From assembly GCA_021030905.1 (NCBI GenBank), contig JAGFMI010000001.1, forward strand, positions 3,019,230-3,083,229: a DNA stretch of 64,000 nt, written 5' to 3'. Below, in pieces: positions 1-11,267 of this stretch. The stretch's first letter is position 1; every line of letters starts with the position of its first letter. The DNA comes from Pyrenula massariospora (lineage: Eukaryota > Ascomycota > Eurotiomycetes > Pyrenulales > Pyrenulaceae). Below the pieces are notes generated by a model. It was given only the letters and a program-made list of their open reading frames with translations, made no database searches and was not told the origin of the DNA. The position numbers and the translations under genes were made by a program.

Positions 1-1
1 C

Positions 2-3000
2 TTTCTAGATGAGGACGATACCTATCGCACCCATTCGCAGATCATAGACCGTGGCGATTTGGAACCTTCGATTGCTCGCTTAGCTACAAGCGTCTGCGGA
101 TCCTTCGTCAAGGTAGCAAAAGAAAGTCACTTGCTGGCGATAAGCCATCAATCAGCTCGCTCGTTCCTTCTCAACATGGTTGATGAGCACGAAGATGGCT
201 CTGAGACGAGGATTTTTGAACCCTGCAAAGGCCACCTTACGCTAGCTAAGGCAACCTTACGATATCTTCTCCTTGATGATATCAAGTCGAAATCGATGAC
301 CGAGGACGATGAAAGTTTATACAACGAGTATCCATTTTTACAGTACGCAGAGTCGTCGTGGTGCTATCACCTCCAGCAGGTGGAAGATTTGAGTGTAATC
401 AAAGATCTCCTGCAAAAGTTCTTCGATAGCTGCTCACCTCCGATCAGAGCATGGATAAGAGCTTGGCCCAATATTAGTGTCCATTTTCCAGATCTTGAAA
501 GCATCGACGACGGAACTGTTCTCCATCTTTTGGTGAATTGTTCTTTACCCTCTATACTAAAGCGATGCGCGTTCATTGGCGGCGATCAATATCAGAAAGA
601 AAATCCTCCGGAAAACACTTTACTGACTCTAAGAACGGACATGGAAGCTGTCGATTCTGACGGGATGACGCCGTTACTGAGCTCAGCGAGAGAGGGGGAT
701 TGGCTTACTGCAGAAACACTGCTCAAATTTGCTCCAGATTTTCGCGCAACGGACGATTTTGGGCAAAATCTCGCCCACTTTGTAGCAGCGGATGAAAATG
801 TGTCAGGTTTTCCACTTGACAGACTTAAAGCTAGAGGAGTCAATTTATATCAACCCGATGCCGCGGGTAGAACGCCGTTAGAATTCGCCATCTGGAAACA
901 AAATGTTGATGCGATTGAGTTCTTGAAGCAAGATGATCCAAAATATAATCTTCTTACCGGTGAAACAGCCCTCCATAATGCTGTCCAATACGGACTCAAT
1001 AAACTCGTGACCGAACTCTTACCTTTAGAAGACGATATCAATCGGCGAACCAAGGATGGCGAAACGTATATATTTCTTGCTGTCGCAAACGGGCGGAAAG
1101 ATATTGTTGATCTGATTTTAGAACGGTCCCCCAATTGTGATCTAGCAGACAATCGAGGATGGTCTCCACTACTTATCGCAGCCCACGATGACAACGTGGT
1201 TGTAATGAAACGCCTTCTGGAAAACGCCAATGCCAATCTAAAATCTCCAGAACATTATATGCTTACTCCGTTCATGACGGCTTGTCGATCAGGAAGTGTG
1301 GATGCCATGATGGAATTGCTTCCATACTGCGTTGACTTGAATGAAGTTGACAGTGATGGTGAAACAGCTCTTTTTGGGGCAGTGCTAAACGGAGATCCTA
1401 CAATCGTTGACCAGTTGATCAGTAAGGGAGCTAATATCAATCTTGCAAACTATCATGGTTACTCTCCTCTCCATGTTGCTGCACGTAAAGGGCAGGAACA
1501 AATTGTCAGGTCACTTCTTTCCAGGCCAGAAATTCTTCTTGATCAACCGCTCGGAGAAGACTTGGTGACACCTTTATACCTAGCTACGTTATCAGGCTCT
1601 GAAAGTATCGTTAAGCTCCTGCTTGACTGTAATGCAAATCCAGCAGGCTTTGTATGCAATAGTCGCTTACAGGAGTTAGAGCACAAAACTGCATTACACG
1701 CAGCCGCTTCAAATGGTTTCGAGGCCATTGTTGAGCTGCTTGTCAAACGGGGAGCCAATAAAGACGCGAAAGAGAGTGACGGTCGTACTCCTCTACATTT
1801 AGCATCTTTCGAAAACCATGGAACTATCATGACTTACCTTCTAGATGAAGGAGCTGACCCTCTTTGCCGATGTGAGGACGGGATGACTCCACAACATGCT
1901 CTTGCTTACTACGGAGAACAGGCGCTTCTTGAACGCATCCTTAGCGCAGGGGGAAATAGGATGTGGACACAAGAAAGAGTACGCACTCCACTTCACTCAG
2001 CCTGCCAAGGAGGCTCTCTGCCTGTTGCCAAGCAGCTACTTTCCCACGGGTTTGATCCAAATGGTCGGGATGAGTATGGCTGGACTCCTTTGCATGAAGC
2101 AGCTGCCAACGGTCACAAAGCCATCTGCGACATGTTGTTACTGAATGGCGCAAAAATCGATCTCACAGAAGACATGGGACAATCAGCTTTGTATAAAGCA
2201 TTGATCAATGGCCACGAGGACATTGCTTCTTTATTTTTGAGTCGTCAGGCTGAAGTTAATTCTCTCACATCGCAAGGATGTACGGTTCTTCACGTCGCGT
2301 CATTGAAAGGGCTTAGAGATGCAGTTCGAACAATACTCAAAAGATCCTGCCAAGTCGATGCCATGACTAACTTCGGAGATACACCAATCCATCTTGCCAT
2401 ACGGGAAAAGCACGCGTCAGTCCTTCATACCTTACTTGAATTTAATGGTGATGCGAATATAGCCGATGATACTGGCTCTCTTCCGTTGCATACCGCAGCC
2501 TTTTCTGGATCATGTGATCTTGTTTCAAAGCTCATAGAGAGAACATCCTTTTTAAGTAGACAAGACAAGGTAGGCAACACAGCGTTCATAAATGCTCTAT
2601 ACTCGGGCAATCAATCAGTGATTAAGATCATTCAAGCTGCTGGTGCCACACTAGGAGCAACAAACTGTCACGGGTACTCGGCTATCGCCGTCGCTGCTAC
2701 TTGGTGTAGTCCTAGCATTGTCGAAAACCTTCTCAATGTCATGAATCAACGTCGCGACCTTTCAATGTCACTGCGTGGAGTCGCGTCTCGAGATGAGAAT
2801 CCACAGAGTTTGAAAATCTTGGCAATGCTCCTCGAGAGAGGCGCAGACCCTAACTCACGCGATCCTGACGGAAACACGCCAATAAGTATCGCCGCTATGA
2901 CGGGGAGGAGAAAAATGGTCCTGGCTCTTCTAAGAGTTGGGTCAGACCTTAATTCCATTGATTGCTATGGTCGGACAGCTTACTATTGGGCAAGGCAGCG

Positions 3001-3634
3001 TTTCAATAACAAACTACCAACAATCTCAGGAACCCGAGTACCTTCTGAGCTAAACGAAGAAATGCGTTCGTCAAGGGTTGAGAAAACTATTCGCAAGTGC
3101 ATCGTTTTGTTGAAAAGACTCCTTTATGATGAGCTTTTTCAGTTTCGCTTGCTTGGAAAATGTCTACAGTTCCAGGATGACCATGTCAACGCAGTCATCG
3201 CTTTGGAACGTCAGATTCGAAAGACACGGATAGGGTTCGAGCACTCCATCCCTTGCAGAGCGCCTTTCCACTATTACCAAAGCATACATGGTAGAGCAGA
3301 CGTCCAAGGGTTACTGTACTCATGCAGCTCATGTGTGCAGACGAATCTATGCGAATCCTGCCATGAGAAGAAGCAGGAGGGTAAAGCATTCATCAATGGA
3401 TGCTTCAACCACGAGTTTACCCGAGTTCCACGGCCCGAGTTTAAAGACTTTCCAGAAGGCGCCGTAGACAAAGAAGGAAGAACCGTGCAGGACTGGCTCT
3501 GCTCTCTACGAGACACGACTGAAGAAGAGCTTGACGGACTGCAGCTGTGGCGTACAAGCGGGTGGACAAAGCTGATTGCTCCACGGCAGCCGACTCCAGG
3601 CAATTGGACTTATTTCGATGACCACTGTTACTAA
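2..3634 (+). CDS. Ankyrin-repeat protein with C-terminal ZZ-like zinc finger (5' partial, probable NACHT/STAND-ANK)
   Basis: The frame is open from the window edge, so the N-terminus lies upstream; no intron is needed to the TAA. The first residues carry the motif SFVKVAKESHLLAISHQSAR, which in fungal NACHT/STAND-ankyrin proteins lies just after the NTPase domain. I infer the missing part is that NTPase. Roughly visible residues 150-1000 are a long stack of ankyrin repeats, with repeated units like DGRTPLHLA, GWTPLHEAA and HGYSPLHVAA. Near the C-terminus a Cys/His cluster (YSCSSC, LCESCH, CFNHEF) resembles a ZZ zinc finger, although its first Cys pair looks incomplete. Such proteins are thought to act as cytosolic receptors in fungal non-self recognition; that role is inferred from family, not shown here. 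Ankyrin and ZZ identity are near certain, the NACHT part is not visible. Confidence 0.9.
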   Translation, partial: FLDEDDTYRTHSQIIDRGDLEPSIARLATSVCGSFVKVAKESHLLAISHQSARSFLLNMVDEHEDGSETRIFEPCKGHLTLAKATLRYLLLDDIKSKSMTEDDESLYNEYPFLQYAESSWCYHLQQVEDLSVIKDLLQKFFDSCSPPIRAWIRAWPNISVHFPDLESIDDGTVLHLLVNCSLPSILKRCAFIGGDQYQKENPPENTLLTLRTDMEAVDSDGMTPLLSSAREGDWLTAETLLKFAPDFRATDDFGQNLAHFVAADENVSGFPLDRLKARGVNLYQPDAAGRTPLEFAIWKQNVDAIEFLKQDDPKYNLLTGETALHNAVQYGLNKLVTELLPLEDDINRRTKDGETYIFLAVANGRKDIVDLILERSPNCDLADNRGWSPLLIAAHDDNVVVMKRLLENANANLKSPEHYMLTPFMTACRSGSVDAMMELLPYCVDLNEVDSDGETALFGAVLNGDPTIVDQLISKGANINLANYHGYSPLHVAARKGQEQIVRSLLSRPEILLDQPLGEDLVTPLYLATLSGSESIVKLLLDCNANPAGFVCNSRLQELEHKTALHAAASNGFEAIVELLVKRGANKDAKESDGRTPLHLASFENHGTIMTYLLDEGADPLCRCEDGMTPQHALAYYGEQALLERILSAGGNRMWTQERVRTPLHSACQGGSLPVAKQLLSHGFDPNGRDEYGWTPLHEAAANGHKAICDMLLLNGAKIDLTEDMGQSALYKALINGHEDIASLFLSRQAEVNSLTSQGCTVLHVASLKGLRDAVRTILKRSCQVDAMTNFGDTPIHLAIREKHASVLHTLLEFNGDANIADDTGSLPLHTAAFSGSCDLVSKLIERTSFLSRQDKVGNTAFINALYSGNQSVIKIIQAAGATLGATNCHGYSAIAVAATWCSPSIVENLLNVMNQRRDLSMSLRGVASRDENPQSLKILAMLLERGADPNSRDPDGNTPISIAAMTGRRKMVLALLRVGSDLNSIDCYGRTAYYWARQRFNNKLPTISGTRVPSELNEEMRSSRVEKTIRKCIVLLKRLLYDELFQFRLLGKCLQFQDDHVNAVIALERQIRKTRIGFEHSIPCRAPFHYYQSIHGRADVQGLLYSCSSCVQTNLCESCHEKKQEGKAFINGCFNHEFTRVPRPEFKDFPEGAVDKEGRTVQDWLCSLRDTTEEELDGLQLWRTSGWTKLIAPRQPTPGNWTYFDDHCY

Positions 3635-5905
3635 TCGCCATTGACTGGCGAGTCCCGCCTTGGGCTAAATATCTGTTTCTCTATAGACTACGCTACCATA
3701 TTCCTCTCAGGAGCTCTCGGCTTCTTGGATCCAGTATGTGATCTCCCGTCAGCGTGTTGTCCAGATCATGCGTCTTCTCCTGCCAGATTCCACTTCCAAC
3801 CCACAGCAAGTTACTTTTTCAACCACCGTTCAGGGTAGGAGATCGACCGGTCGAGGCGGCTTGCGCACAAGGTTGGGACAGCGTATCCGCGGAGCGTTCT
3901 GCAAAGCCTCTCAATCTTTAGCCATGTAATGATATGACAAAATCATGAGCTACTAATCGGTTCGAAGATGATACTTGTAAAATCGTGCGGTAAATAGCTC
4001 AAAAAAGCGCCCGTGGGCTTCGCACTGCAAGAGAGCACATCCAACCAGGCTCCAACTCAGACGCCGAAAGAGCAAACAGCATACCCACGGTGTTCGCGCT
4101 GAAGTCGAATGCACACATCGACCGTACATACACTTCAGACAAATATCCTAATCTTAAATCCCATCCACATCATATACTCCAATAAACGCAAGACTTAATA
4201 CCATCTCCCCACTTAGAAAGCCCCTTTTCCCTTCCAGCGTCAAGTCCCCACTCAAGCACAACCAACCCCACCAGCAACCCCAGCGTCTCCAGCGCTACAC
4301 TCCCCAATCCCACCAACCTCACGTTCCCGGGGCACATCACCGCACCCCAAAACGCCTATCCACCACCTACCCCACCGGCCGGAACATCTCTGCCGCTTAC
4401 CAGCATGAATAGCAACGACCCCGAACGAAGACGCTATCAGCGCGCAGAAACTGGCGATCCTGCGAGTCCAGGCGCTTGTAGGAAGATACGCGCAATGTTG
4501 AAGTGGGGTTCGCCGTCAGCGTTGCACGCTAAGACTTGGCTAGGTGGTTCGTAAGTGGCGGTCAAGGCACACAGGGAGGGCCGGAGACGTGCAGGGGGGA
4601 GGAGGCGGGTTTCCTGCCGTAGGCTATGTGCGGTGGGAGGTGTAATTCGTCGCGGTGAGGTTGTTGGAAGCACAGAGGACAGCAGCGGGGAGGGTAGGAT
4701 CTGTCAAGCGCAAGGAGGCAGATGTTCTAGAAACTACGTGAAAAGAGGCAACCTGGGAGGGGTTCGACGAAGAGGCGACTATGGATCTACCTAGATCAGA
4801 TAGAGTTTGGGGTCTTGGGAGATATCGCTGCTCCGGTCGGTTGAGAAAAGCTATCAGGCGCTATGAGGGCAGTTTTACGGGGGAATAAGGTCCGGGATGG
4901 GGGAGGCGCTCAATTTCTGACTACTACAGAGTTTCGTCCACTGGTGGCCGAGCCCTCTTTCGGAGGGTTAGAGGGGTGTCTTTGGCGTTTGTGGTATTTA
5001 CATGGTTGATTTGATCGAGACCTTTGGATAGAAATGTTATAGCACTCTGGTGTTTTGACGCTCCCAATGATGGTAAACGCAGGGAAGTTGCTATATCATA
5101 CAGTGCTAGACGCCGACTGAATTCACATCTTATCCGGCATTAGTGCGTGAGCTGTATTGTGGGCGGAGTAATGTTGACTACAGTGTTAGAAGCCATAGCG
5201 TCTAAGCTTCAAGAAAGCTCGGTGTAATAATCAACCTTGCGTTACAGGATTTTGTTGATCGTTTATTTTGCCGCGACCTAGCAGGGTACTAGTAGAAGGG
5301 AATACTGGTGAAACTTGCCCTCTTCAACATCCCAGGGTTTCTACTTAGGACAGGGCTATGAAATTCGATTTACAAGGAGTTGCGGGTTTTAACGCCGCAT
5401 GTATCTGCTGCTTATGTTTTAGGACATGTGTTACGTTGAACTCGTCGTCATGAGTGTAGATGCATCTCCAATACCGACGCCAACGCCACTAAGCATTCTG
5501 TTCAAGCCCTAAAGGGGTTTTTTGCAACGAAGATTGTTCTGCCTACAATAATTAGCTTATAAGCTTAAATGGATGAACGGGTCCAAGTAAATCGCATGTG
5601 CTTTTTCATGTCTAAGAGCAGAGCAATGATACTTTTCTGGTGCCACGCAAAATAATGCAAGGGAGAAAATGACAAAACGGCCCTATTACGGTGCTTGACG
5701 GTGCGCTTGTTCCCTCTTGATTCCATCAGAGCCTGTTGACAGAGTTGTAGCGAATAGTACTAGATGTCTGGCTTAATTCGCACTCGTTTCCTGCCCTGTC
5801 AGAGAACATTGATAGCCCGTGCAGTCAACTAAGGCGTAGCAGGTCCGACATTGCCAAGGAAGACGACGAGAACTGCACAGTAGCTGTATAATTATTAGTA
5901 GAGAC
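3635..5905. other. Intergenic stretch, no gene recognised
   Basis: About 2.3 kb between the ankyrin gene and the tail of the DUF6594-type gene. Only short open frames without recognisable protein character are present on either strand. A purine-rich piece near 4560-4900 is the most biased part. I see no transposon ends, tRNA or clear repeat. Confidence 0.5.
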
Positions 5906-7285
5906 TTAGCGGCGACTGGTCATGTCGGTGAAAATGGATACATACGCGGCAGCGGCGCCAAAAATCTCATGTCGCCGAGCCCTTGTGAAAAGGGATAACA
6001 TGGCAGAGAACGTCAAGGTGAAGATAAGCAGAACACCGATGCAGATTGCGTAAGCCTTGTTAGTTGCCACATCCTTGACGAGATGGTAGAGCACATAGAT
6101 TGGGACCAGGAGGAGGATCAATATCATAGATACAATGATGCCTACAACCAGGCGCTCAATGCGCTCACGATCATAATATATGGCATTAGGATCTGACGTT
6201 TTGCGTTTCGTTTCCTAGGGAGGATCCTATCAGCGAGTTCCCTCTAAAGAGCCAAATTATGGGGCGACAGACTTCAGAGCAAAATAAGTGCTGTTTTCGA
6301 GCCACATTAGTAAGGACTCTGCAGGGGAACTCATATCACTCACCTCGATGAGCGAACAGTGGAGCCGCCTCAGGAGACGCTCAACACCAGCATCAAGCCA
6401 AGACCGTTCTGCATTAGACTTCAATGTGACCATATCATCTTTCCAGTATGCCCAGGCTCTTTCAGAGGTCGCAACGGGTTTTCTATCAGAAACAAAGTTC
6501 AGGACGCTCTCGTAGTCTGATGAGGCCGGTCGGTTCAGGGCCATAACTTTTTGGGCTGTGCATAGTAGATGAGCTGGGAGATGTATTAGGCACTACCTTA
6601 AAGTGTAAGATGTTCGACTAAGGGAAGTGATTACCATATTCATGATATTTTGTTTCTAGCCGCTGGAGCAAGTCTCGTTTGGGTTCATCATCACGTGTGA
6701 TAAGTCTCTCAGACCCTGAATTGAGGTCCTTCTCGTCCATTTGTACCATCTCTTTCTCTAATCTTCGCATGTCATCTTGTTTCTCCAGCAGAAGTCTGGC
6801 TTGGACGTAGCCAAACCGGCGGAAGATCGTAAAGCCATCATCACTATCTAGGAAAGCTGCAAGTCGAGGGTATCCTTTTGGGCATGAATCAACTGCAGAT
6901 GTCAAGTAAGCAAGTGGAGAAGGACAGCGCCAGATATACGCACGATTGCGTATGTTAAACGGCGGCCTGGTGGGTTTGTTATCACCACGGTTGGATCTAA
7001 GCGGGAGCAGACGCCAGTTAATCCAATTGGACCGAATTCTGTTCCATATACCAGGCTGTGTGGGATCTATAGGAGCTAAGCAGAATCACAAAGAAGAAGG
7101 CCAGGCAGCAGACCATGATGGCCTGGCAATAAACTGCGAAGGCTGCCAGTCCGTCCAAAAATGGATGACCGTGTTGTCGATGTCGCCGAGACGGGTGACG
7201 GCTCGGGCAACTTTTCCGAACCGGTCTTGGAGGCTGCTACACCTCCTTCTTCCATTTCACGACACTCCTGATTTGAAAGAGACAT
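5906..7285 (-). CDS. DUF6594-family membrane protein
   Basis: Minus strand, four-exon model: 7285-7135, 6892-6635, 6573-6344 and 6214-5906. The lengths add to 948 nt, giving 315 residues with no internal stop. Exon 2 holds CPKGYPRLAAFLDSDDGF and FGYVQARLLLEKQD, exon 3 holds MALNRPASSDYESVLNF, and exon 4 holds two or three hydrophobic segments (ILILLLVPIYVLY, AICIGVLLIFTLTFSAML). This order, a soluble helical N-part then C-terminal membrane helices, matches the fungal DUF6594 family, whose function is unknown. Exon 3 could also begin at 6555, also in frame; 6573 fits my memory of the family better. Exon 1 and its 242-nt intron are the weakest part: other phase-1 donors exist in the same ATG frame. 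Short DUF6594 genes often sit in accessory regions, as here. Confidence 0.7.
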
Positions 7286-7479
7286 TTTGCTTGAACCCCG
7301 AATAAATCATTGGATAAGAATTAGTTGCATGTTCTCTTGGTATTCTGCGATTATACCAGAGCAGTGAAGCTGCTTTTATAACTATAGCAAACTCCGAGCC
7401 TTGCTTCCGCGATTGTACTAGATTTCAGCCCACCATTTTGCCTGTCGGTCCTTTTCAGAAGATCTCAAGTCAAAGCGAC

Positions 7480-7850
7480 TCAATCAAGTCTGCGGGTTAG
7501 GCTGTCCTCTTCAACCCATTGGCCTCCTCCGTACAATATACCGTCCATGTCCTTGATTTGATAAGTATAATTTCCCCAGGAATCTTCCCTCACGGCCACT
7601 ACCCTTACAGGGACATGTTGTCCCTGAGGTGCTGTGAACCAGACGTTCTGCTTCACTTTGAATTTGTTAGGTCCCTAAATCTCCATGAGCTTCGTCCCAA
7701 CAATATTCACAAATGCTCACGGTATCTGGCGTGGATGACCCGTACCATGCACGTTCCTGATGCTCTTCTGGAACCTAGCGCCTCTCAGCTAATCGCGCAC
7801 CAAGTGGACGTACATGATTGCTTGCTAACTTCTGCTTGTCGTTCTGCCAT
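7480..7850 (-). CDS. Small unnamed protein, SH3/KOW-like strand pattern
   Basis: The main exon is 7674-7480 on the minus strand, 64 codons then TGA, opened by an acceptor ATTTAG. It has no ATG of its own. It reads FKVKQNVWFTAPQGQHVP, then VRVVAVREDSWGNYTYQIKD, then a GGGQWVEEDSL tail. The alternating beta pattern (charged-hydrophobic strand, turn, second strand, GG turn, W) resembles short fungal proteins with an SH3- or KOW-like barrel that I cannot name. A candidate first exon is 7850-7830, encoding MAERQAE, with donor GTTAGC and matching phase; this joins to a 71-residue protein. The 3' exon is convincing as coding, the 5' exon is a guess. It lies just upstream of the DUF6594 gene on the same strand. 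Confidence 0.45.
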
Positions 7851-8483
7851 ACAAATCTTTCACAGCCTCACTTACTAAACGGAAATGTAAATTTTGGATA
7901 CCGAGATGTGCGGATTGATCCTATGATTGGATCACGACGAAATCTGCCTCGCGTGGAGCCGTGTGAGCAGCAGGTTGCGAGCACCAGTTTTAAAGCCATC
8001 GGCGTTCATTAGGCTCTTCGAACATTACTTCTGCTCAGCTTGACAAACCGGTGTGCAGCGTAGCTCAGAGATAACCAATGCGAAGCTTGTGTAACCACAC
8101 CAATCTCGATATGGGGTCCCGGTGAGGGGAAAAAGCCATTTGTATGCCTTGATGCCTAGCAATTCTGCACGTGAACGCCAGTCGCTCGGCTTGATAAGCA
8201 TTCGACCGCCGTTTGTTTCACTTTCTGGCCTTGAGCCTCAGCCTTAGGCAACTTCAGGCGACCACTAACTATGCGCGTGCTTGGGGCTTCGAGGCTATGC
8301 AGGGCGTATGTTAACAAATCCTTTCGTTCCACGACATAGAATCTGATGTATGATAAATAGGACGACCTGACCGCCAGGCTGTCACTGTGCTCTAACCTGC
8401 TGTTAGTTGCCGTGACTAGAAAACACGGTGAACATCTTGCTGTGGCTAAATCACGGAGTTGACAAAGACATTTCCCTTACACT
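7851..8483. other. Intergenic stretch, nothing recognised
   Basis: About 630 bases between the small minus-strand gene and the caspase-like relic. Open frames are short and unconvincing. This may contain promoters for both sides, but I see no distinctive motif. Confidence 0.4.
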
Positions 8484-8672
8484 ATGACTATTCCGGAAAT
8501 TTTGCCTGCAAATGTGTCTAAAACCGAGTCAGAGGAAGCCAGGCTCAAGGTTCTGTGGGAGGAAGAGATGAAAGCGGTCAACACTGATGTGCATCACAAG
8601 CATGTGGTTGCACTGCTTCTCTCTTGGGAGGATAGAGACGATTGGACCGCTATGAGGGGTACAGAGGAAGAA
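8484..8672 (+). pseudogene. Relic of caspase-like gene, first-exon part
   Basis: A 63-codon stretch starts at an ATG and ends at a normal-looking donor (GTATGT). Its protein parallels exon 1 of the caspase-like gene at 13388. Compare LKVLWEEEMKAV with LNVLWQDEMGSA, HVVALLLSWEDRDDWTAM with DVVALLLYWENNDEWTDM, and EEEV with EDEV. The intron position and phase at the end are shared too. No matching second exon follows: the sequence runs into a GAA repeat and an assembly gap, and the next matching piece is 2.6 kb away. I infer a diverged duplicate whose parts have been separated or partly lost. Confidence 0.7.
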
Positions 8673-8740
8673 GTATGTCTTAAATTATTTCCGACCCGCG
8701 CACAAGGCTCGTCGTGATAGGTTAATCGACTTGCCAATGT

Positions 8741-8741
<1 letters not shown>

Positions 8742-8771
<30 letters not shown>

Positions 8772-8821
8772 AAGAAGAAGAAGAAGAAGAAGAAGAAGAA
8801 GAAGAAGAAGAAGAAGAAGAA
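8742..8821. repeat. (AAG)n trinucleotide microsatellite
   Basis: About 26 perfect AAG units, a pure purine tract on the plus strand, run directly into the assembly gap. The true length is unknown. Long poly-Leu and poly-Arg frames here are only translations of the repeat. Confidence 0.97.
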
Positions 8822-8921
8822 NNNNNNNNNNNNNNNNNNNNNNNNNNNNNNNNNNNNNNNNNNNNNNNNNNNNNNNNNNNNNNNNNNNNNNNNNNNNNNN
8901 NNNNNNNNNNNNNNNNNNNNN
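8822..8921. other. Assembly gap (100 N)
   Basis: Exactly 100 undetermined bases, the usual placeholder for a gap of unknown size. It follows the AAG tract, so the assembler most likely stopped at the repeat. Distances across this point should not be trusted. Confidence 0.98.
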
Positions 8922-9135
8922 GGGAAGAGCGATGAATAATCCCTCGAATCGAACTGTTACTGCGCGCTCGATCTCGTGTCGGAGTCTAACTCTTGCCTGT
9001 GTAAGGAAGGAAGGGTAGAGGTGATGCAATGCTAGGACTGCACAGCTCTAAAGCTTTTAAGAGCTCTTTGTACATTAGACCTAGCTGAACAAGCACGAAT
9101 ACAACAATCAATGAGAATGGTCTCTTTTCAAGCCC

Positions 9136-10286
9136 TTAAGAGCTAGATCCTGACAGCCTGCCTGGGCTGGATCCAAACGATCTCGTTATTCCCGAAGTAC
9201 AGCGTTCAACTTCAGTGCGGCGAGTGTCAAACATCTTTTTTGTCGCAGAGGCGGGTTGTTCAAGTTCTGCACGGTACTCTGCACGGTATTCCTGTGGCGG
9301 GGAAACACCGGGACGAGGCGTTTTACTTTGATCGAGCTGTCTTTGGCCCGCCCTCTCCCTTCGAATTTTGAAGGATGTCACGAGTATTGTACAGACTATT
9401 AATACGAATCCAGCCGCTGCCCCAATTCCAATGCCTGCCTTCGCGCCAACGGAAAGAGAATTAGAACGGCTAGAGGTAGCAGACGCTGGAGCAGAGGAAA
9501 TAACAGAAGTCGGATCTGAAGACGACGAGATCAGCTGACTGTTCGATGGTGTAGCTGAAAGGCTTTGTGATGATACTAATGAGTCTGAAACTGAATTTGA
9601 CAAGGTATTTTGGGTTCTTGTTGATGTTGTAGTTGACGATGGCAGGGCAGACACAACTACAGTGGTTGAGGGATTGGATATTCCTGCAGATGAGAAAAGA
9701 ACTGATGGTGCCGGCGCATCGAAAGTTTCTGAAGTTGGGTTACTGCAATTGACTCGACCGCCATTATTAACACCGCAACATGCCCACTTCCCCGTGGCAC
9801 TATTGTAGACAACATCAGGGATAGGCCTATCGGCTTAAAAAGAAGTTAGCAGCAGTGATTGAGGTGTACTAGCAAGCAATCGTAGCACACACCACAGTAT
9901 CTCGAACAAGCGCCGCTCTTATAGTCTGGATCTGAGCAAGACGCAATCAAGAACCCACTACCGCCTTCACCGTCGCCAACCCAAGCAGGCTGATAGCATA
10001 AGAAGCTATTTAAGCAGCTAGCAGCGTGAGACAAATCACAACACGGAGCAAAATCGCCTGTGGCAACGGAGTTGCACGGCTGTTCGTCGCTAGAAAGCTG
10101 GATGCCTGAGGAGGTATTGCGGTAGCAAGCCATGGATTGCCACCGGGAGGTTGAATGAAAAGCCAAAACTAGATAAATTAAAATGCCGCATGATCAAACG
10201 CAGAGATTTAAACGTAGACAAAGGTGGTATTTTGAGCTGCAGCGGAATTTACGCGCCATGCGGCAGTTCAGGGGATGCAGGTTCAT
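9136..10286 (-). CDS. Cys-rich single-pass membrane protein with Ser/Thr-rich stalk
   Basis: Minus strand, three-exon model: 10286-10253, 10168-9893 and 9833-9136. The total of 1008 nt gives 335 residues. Exon 1 gives MNLHPLNCRMA and leads into a hydrophobic LLAF stretch that could be a short signal peptide; this exon is the least certain. Exon 2 begins the ectodomain (ACYRNTSSG, APCCDLSHAASCL, GFLIASCSDPDYKSGACSRYC), and exon 3 continues it (GKWACCGVNNGGRVNCSNPT). The Cys pattern matches a common fungal family of unknown role. A long Ser/Thr-rich stalk follows, then one membrane helix (AGIGIGAAAGFVLIVCTILV), then a basic cytoplasmic tail (KIRRERAGQRQ). The layout recalls Mid2/Wsc-like surface sensors, but I see no true WSC domain. 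It lies between two pieces of the caspase-like relic, on the opposite strand. Confidence 0.75.
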
Positions 10287-11267
10287 GGCATGTTATAATA
10301 GGCTGATGCCCCTCCCCGCCCCCCTCCCCCGAAGGCCCCGGAGCTGAAACCAAAGACGCTCATCTGTACGTAAAATGGCACTGCACCTCTCATCCCTTCC
10401 CGTACTCATTACATCTGCATACTTGCCGCAGTAGCCGAGTAAGCGAGGTTAAGGTAGTTTGCGAAAACTCGCTAGCCTTTAAATGGATTAGAGAACCATG
10501 TGTCTAGCTATGTGCCCTTGTTTTGCACCAAGATCAGGTACGGCGTGCGTCTTTGAGGCAATGAAGCTCAAGCAGCTGTTGACGCATGAATTGCTCCACT
10601 ACTGTTGAGCGAACCACTGCAAAAAACGGCCCATGTCGCGAAGCAGAAGTACATATTATCACTTGTATGGATGAATCCTCAACAGCTGCTTTAACTCCTC
10701 GAGGTCTGGCGCCTGCCTGCACGTCCTCCAGGACGAGCAAAGTAAACCGACTTTATTTATCGTGTTTGGTATTCGATCTAGGGCCCCAATCTTGTAGATA
10801 TCCCCAAAGACAAAACTACAATGAGGCTAAGGCTTGCTATGTTTGTCACGTGTATCTAGGAAGGAGATCACCACCCATGTTTTGTCAAGCCTTATTTTAG
10901 CCTGCCAGCGCTATTACACGAGACAGGTCTTAGATTCAGCGCAACCAAGACCCTTGATGAATTACCCACGCTTTTGTAACGCGTAATGCAAGCTTCCCAG
11001 CTGAATGAATAGGTGGGACAACAATAGGCAGTAGCCTGGGCTGAAACGCAGTTTTAAAAATGACCAGCAACTGCAGCCAAGCCCGTAGTGTTTAAAATTA
11101 GGCACCACTTAGACGAAAACTGGGCCCCCTGAACGGAATCTGGCCCCCTTGAAATGTCAAAGCACCTGCTCAGGTACATGCTCAGGCCCGGATGATGGCT
11201 GTGCTAAGCTTCCGTAACCGGAAATAGAAAAAATAAATCTTATGTCTGACGATGAAGGTGTTCCCGC
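10287..11267. other. Intergenic stretch with a weak coding-like fragment
   Basis: About 1 kb upstream of the Cys-rich membrane protein gene. On the plus strand near 10640-10680 a short frame reads VHIITCMD, which recalls the zinc-binding Cys/Asp motif of beta-carbonic anhydrases. The next residues (ESST) do not continue the family's CxDxR pattern. Nothing else is recognisable. Confidence 0.3.

Noticed and set aside
8685-9029. Poly-Leu and poly-Arg open frames
   Set aside because: Direct translations of the AAG repeat and the N gap.
10425-10455. tRNA A-box-like sequence (GTAGCCGAGT...GGTTAAGG)
   Set aside because: No B box, no cloverleaf and no acceptor stem pairing found nearby.
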